NCBI GenBank assembly: GCA_020831775.1
Contig: JAFIFZ010000055.1
Span: 18,894-82,893, forward strand
Reading direction: 5' to 3'
Length of the DNA: 64,000 nt
Source of the DNA: Phycisphaerales bacterium
Lineage (GTDB): Bacteria > Planctomycetota > Phycisphaerae > Phycisphaerales > UBA1924
Shown here piece after piece: positions 61,432 to 64,000 of this stretch. Each line of letters begins with the position of its first letter. The stretch's first letter is position 1. The position numbers were made by a program, and so were the translations under genes. The notes beneath the pieces are model-generated. The model was not told where the DNA came from. It did not search any database and was given only the letters and a program-made list of their open reading frames with translations.

Positions 61432-61477
61432 CTTGCACGACTTTTTGGGCTAGACTTGCACGACTTTTTCAGCCCAA
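61432..61477 (+). repeat. 15-bp direct repeats with inverted flank, candidate attachment or integrase-binding site
   Basis: CTTGCACGACTTTTT occurs at 61432-61446 and again at 61455-61469, 23 bp apart. TTGGGCT (61445-61451) and AGCCCAA (61471-61477) form an inverted pair around the second copy. It is the only such repeat in the stretch between the tRNA and the integrase gene (61402-61504), which is otherwise blank. Confidence 0.55.
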
Positions 61478-61504
61478 GCCGCCCATCGGAGGCGTCGGCA
61501 GTAT

Positions 61505-62725
61505 ATGGCGAAGCGACCCGGCTCGGTCAATCTGAAGAAGCGGATCCCCCGGCTCTGCCACACCACGACCCGGGGGCTCGGCTGGCACGTCAACTTCCGG
61601 GACCCGGAGACCGGCGTCGCCAAGAAGCACCGCTTCTCGGTCGAGACCGAGACCGAGGCGAAGGTTGCCTACACCCAGTGGCTGGCCCGGCACCTGGCGG
61701 GCGAGGCTGACGAGGGAGCGTCGGCCAAGCCCCGTGTCGTCCGAGCGTCCGGCGGCGGCCCCGCGATCGCCCCGGGCTCGCTCGTGGAGGTGGCCTCCGG
61801 CCTCATCCGGCTCATGGAAGCGTCGGTCCGGGAGGACGGGGCCCCGCGGGCTCGCGGGACCGTCGCCCGGCCGGTTTTCGTCGACCGGCAGAAGCACATC
61901 AAGGACTTCCTGGCGTTCATCAACAAGCGGCATGGCAAGGGCACCGCCGCACGCATGCAGGTCGAAGACCTGGCGATGACCGATGTCGAGCTCTTCAACC
62001 GGCATCTGGTCGACAAGGGCTACTCTGCGTCGCAGGTCGGCAAGCGGATGCAGATGGTCAAGCGGATCATCGACCGGGCGGGCCGGCCCGAGCACGGCCA
62101 GCAGCGGCTCGCCTGGAACTGGGACTCCCGGGACATCGCCCACGGCAAGCCGAGCACGAGGCGGGCGCTGCCAACCGTCAAGCAGTTGGAAAAGCTCCTC
62201 GCCGCCACGGACGACCGCGGGCGGGCCATGATCTGGCTCGGCATCGGGCTGGGATTCGGGGCCGCGGACCTGTCGGTGCTCCGCGTCGGACAGATCGACG
62301 CCGAGGCGTACGACCTCCGCCGAGGAAAGACGGGCATCGAGCGCTTCGGCACCACGCCGCCGCTAGTGTGGCGGACCGTCTCGGCGTATGTTGCCGACCA
62401 GTGCCGCAAGGAGGGCGAGCTGGTGTTTATCACACGGGACGGCATGCCGCTCGTGCACGCCCGCTCGAACGCGGTGACGCAGTGGTGGTCGAAGCTCCGC
62501 ATCAAGATCGGCGAGAAGCCCAAGACCCTGTCGGGCTTCTACGTGATGCGGCACCTGGGGGCGACCGAGTTCGGTTCGCGACGAGGCACATCCATCGCAG
62601 AAATGAAGCGATGGCTCGGTCACTCGGCGGCGTCCGAGACCGCCGACGTGTACATGCGGCCGCTCCCGCCGGAGAACAAGGCGGTCGTGGAGTGGGTGCG
62701 GAAACGACTGCTCGACGCCGGATAG
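61505..62725 (+). CDS. Tyrosine recombinase / integrase with altered catalytic residues
   Basis: 406 residues. The N-terminus (ETGVAKKHRFSVETETEAKV) resembles the arm-binding domain of phage-type integrases, residues ~115-205 a SAM-like core-binding domain (FVDRQKHIKDFLAFINKRHG), and the remainder the catalytic domain. The final motif LGHSAASETADVYMR gives His and the nucleophile Tyr (~383). Arg II is present in VMRHL, but the first Arg (TGLRxSEL in relatives) is replaced in GLGFGAADLSVLRV, and the His of HxLRH seems to be Tyr or Val. I recall planctomycete integrases with a GFGNxD pattern at this place, so this may be a group feature. It lies 104 nt from tRNA-Gly and its stop is 36 nt before the next gene. 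Confidence 0.88.
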   Translation: MAKRPGSVNLKKRIPRLCHTTTRGLGWHVNFRDPETGVAKKHRFSVETETEAKVAYTQWLARHLAGEADEGASAKPRVVRASGGGPAIAPGSLVEVASGLIRLMEASVREDGAPRARGTVARPVFVDRQKHIKDFLAFINKRHGKGTAARMQVEDLAMTDVELFNRHLVDKGYSASQVGKRMQMVKRIIDRAGRPEHGQQRLAWNWDSRDIAHGKPSTRRALPTVKQLEKLLAATDDRGRAMIWLGIGLGFGAADLSVLRVGQIDAEAYDLRRGKTGIERFGTTPPLVWRTVSAYVADQCRKEGELVFITRDGMPLVHARSNAVTQWWSKLRIKIGEKPKTLSGFYVMRHLGATEFGSRRGTSIAEMKRWLGHSAASETADVYMRPLPPENKAVVEWVRKRLLDAG

Positions 62726-62761
62726 TGTCCGGAGAGCCGGCCTGAACGAAGGAGGTGGACC

Positions 62762-63469
62762 ATGTACACCCTCTGCCTTGACCTTCACCTCCGATTCGTT
62801 CCCCCCATGTACGAGCATGCCCCCGGCATCGTGCTGACACGAACGTTTGAGCTACCGTTTCCGCCCTACTCGGGCCTTGCGATCTACCGGCAAGATATGG
62901 AGGAGTATCCGAGCCCGGATGGCTTGCGCTTGGCCGGCGTGGTTTGGGACATGGACCGCGGCGTTTTCCTCGCCCACACCATCACCATTCACCAGGACGA
63001 GCCCTTGGCATTCATTCCCGACATCATCCGGGGCTGGATGTCCTGTGGGTGGACACTGGGAAGCTGCCGCGATGCCTATCCAGATGCGTTCGACGACCCA
63101 GGGAACGACGACGATGCCACCGCGGCGGATGACGACGACTACGAGCGGCTGGAGATACTGCACACGCTCCCGAAGACCAAGCGGGACCGAGATTTCAACC
63201 AGTTCTTCAAGTCCCTGATCCGAGAGATGTCCGAAAGCTACAACAACCTTGAGGCCGCGTACGCCATGGACAAGCTCGGTCGATTGCTCGTAGAGGAGGA
63301 CCCTGGCCCGGGCAAGCCGCTGTCCGAAGCCGGGCGTCTCTGGCAAGACACTTGCCGCGAGTTCGACCACCTCGACCCTGACGCCAAGACCGCATGGCAG
63401 AACAAGGTGGCGAAGTACCCTTCGCTTGAGAAGGTGCTTCACGCGAACCACGGGAAGCAATCCCGCTGA
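62762..63469 (+). CDS. Hypothetical protein of the putative mobile element
   Basis: 235 residues, no family recognised. N-terminal half is beta-rich (LTRTFELPFPPYSGLAIYRQ, RGVFLAHTITIHQDEPLAFI). A very acidic stretch follows (PGNDDDATAADDDDYE, ~residues 113-128), then a helical C-terminal half (FNQFFKSLIREMSESYNNLE). No signal peptide. AAGGAGGTGG lies 5-6 nt before the ATG: a near-perfect ribosome site, stronger than most in the window. Probably made at high level when transcribed. It belongs with the integrase by position and strand. Confidence 0.7.
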   Translation: MYTLCLDLHLRFVPPMYEHAPGIVLTRTFELPFPPYSGLAIYRQDMEEYPSPDGLRLAGVVWDMDRGVFLAHTITIHQDEPLAFIPDIIRGWMSCGWTLGSCRDAYPDAFDDPGNDDDATAADDDDYERLEILHTLPKTKRDRDFNQFFKSLIREMSESYNNLEAAYAMDKLGRLLVEEDPGPGKPLSEAGRLWQDTCREFDHLDPDAKTAWQNKVAKYPSLEKVLHANHGKQSR

Positions 63470-63593
63470 GATAAACAGTGTTTGAGTAGCATCGCGATTC
63501 GTGCTATTCACGGCATGTGAAGCGGGGCTTAGACTGCCATCCGGGCGCCTCCGCTCGCTCATTGACATCGCTGGTCCCGAGCAGTAACGAGGA

Positions 63594-63637
63594 ACCGGTC
63601 TTGCCGGACGGGCATGGGTCCGTCCGGGGAGACCGGT
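63594..63637 (+). ncRNA. Structured leader: 44-nt near-continuous hairpin
   Basis: Outer stem ACCGGTCT (63594-63601) with AGACCGGT (63630-63637), inner stem CCGGACGG (63604-63611) with CCGTCCGG (63620-63627), 2x2 internal loop, 8-nt loop GCATGGGT. It lies in the 242-nt gap before the gene at 63712 and could be a leader element or small RNA; no known class recognised. Confidence 0.45.
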
Positions 63638-63661
63638 GGTGCAACACAAGGTTTTTCTGCC

Positions 63662-63683
63662 GGCCGCGTGCGGACACGCGGCC
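63662..63683 (+). other. Perfect hairpin just upstream of the last gene
   Basis: GGCCGCGTG (63662-63670) pairs with CACGCGGCC (63675-63683), CGGA loop, after a TTTTT run at 63646-63650. It ends 28 nt before the ATG at 63712, so it could mask or mark the 5' leader. Confidence 0.5.
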
Positions 63684-63711
63684 TCAGCCATTGACACGAA
63701 AGGACACAGCG

Positions 63712-64000
63712 ATGCCACAGATGCTGACCAGGGCTCACGACGAGCTCTACAGGCGGACCCATGACGAACGGTTCGCGACGATGCAGGACCTCTGGGAGTT
63801 CTGCCACGCCCGCAAGGAGCGGTCCGAGCTGCTCTGGCGCTGGGCCGACGACCTGATGGCGATCCCGAAGGAGCGGAGGCTGGAGCTGGCGACCACGCCG
63901 ATCGACAGCCACCGCATGAACAGCTGGTCGTTCGGCCAGCTCTGCGGGATCGCGGGCGTCAGCCGCGACACGGTCAATCGGCTCACGCCGGAGACCGCCG
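63712..64000 (+). CDS. DUF932-like protein, N-terminal part (runs off the window)
   Basis: The first 96 codons are visible. The start MPQMLTRAHDELYRRTHDER, the following Trp-rich helical part (LWEFCHARKERSELLWRWAD) and NSWSFGQLCGIAGVSRDTVNRL resemble the beginning of planctomycete phage/plasmid-type DUF932 proteins, which occur on mobile elements; this is from memory of the pattern. AAAGGA lies 8 nt before the ATG. Same strand as the integrase; function unknown. Confidence 0.55.
   Translation, partial: MPQMLTRAHDELYRRTHDERFATMQDLWEFCHARKERSELLWRWADDLMAIPKERRLELATTPIDSHRMNSWSFGQLCGIAGVSRDTVNRLTPETA

Overview
This is high-GC DNA, very probably from a planctomycete of the Phycisphaerae type. 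The evidence is the extended Pst permeases, a pseudopilin operon with a PilM/PilN-like GspL, a DUF1559-like prepilin-type protein, IPLPAG...RRRR C-terminal sorting tails, and an integrase of a variant I associate with planctomycetes. This placement is inference; there is no rRNA or other strong taxonomic marker.

Layout. 1-4.3 kb: sucA-sucB (2-oxoglutarate dehydrogenase E1 and E2), minus strand. 4.5-12.3 kb: a complete pstSCAB phosphate importer, minus strand, in which PstC and PstA carry very large extracytoplasmic insertions. 12.5-34.7 kb: one long minus-strand type II secretion operon, gspF-G-H-I-J-K-L-M-D plus a small lipoprotein gene. Its gspD encodes a secretin of about 4600 residues. 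Between a signal peptide with N0-like domain and one C-terminal secretin pore domain I count about 50 tandem N1/secretin_N-type repeats, where ordinary GspD has about three. 34.8-38.6 kb: a glutathione peroxidase, a lipoprotein that looks like a GspG head without its prepilin helix, a double-domain 6-pyruvoyl-tetrahydropterin synthase-like protein, and gspE on the plus strand with a clear terminator.

38.6-47.7 kb: a secreted protein of unknown function, a family 9 glycosyltransferase, serC and serA, an M60-like metallopeptidase and a DUF1559-like protein. 47.9-52.9 kb: four tandem, same-strand, exported beta-propeller-like paralogues. 53-55.2 kb: two tandem ice-binding-like (DUF3494) proteins, duplicated together with a conserved upstream element. 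55.3-58.2 kb: an atypical SDR, an ALDH8-like aldehyde dehydrogenase and a RidA/2-aminomuconate deaminase-like protein, suggesting a 2-aminomuconate (kynurenine-type) degradation step. 58.2-61.1 kb: a lipoprotein and a membrane alpha/beta hydrolase.

61.3 kb to the end: tRNA-Gly(CCC), a pair of 15-bp direct repeats, a tyrosine recombinase with altered catalytic residues, an unknown gene behind a very strong ribosome binding site, a strongly structured leader, and the start of a DUF932-like gene. This looks like the left edge of an integrated element.

The most striking item is the giant secretin and its adapted T2SS: GspM seems fused to a GspC/PilP-like domain, no separate gspC is present, and a GspG-like lipoprotein lies nearby. 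The T2SS may use a periplasmic channel far longer than the known ones.
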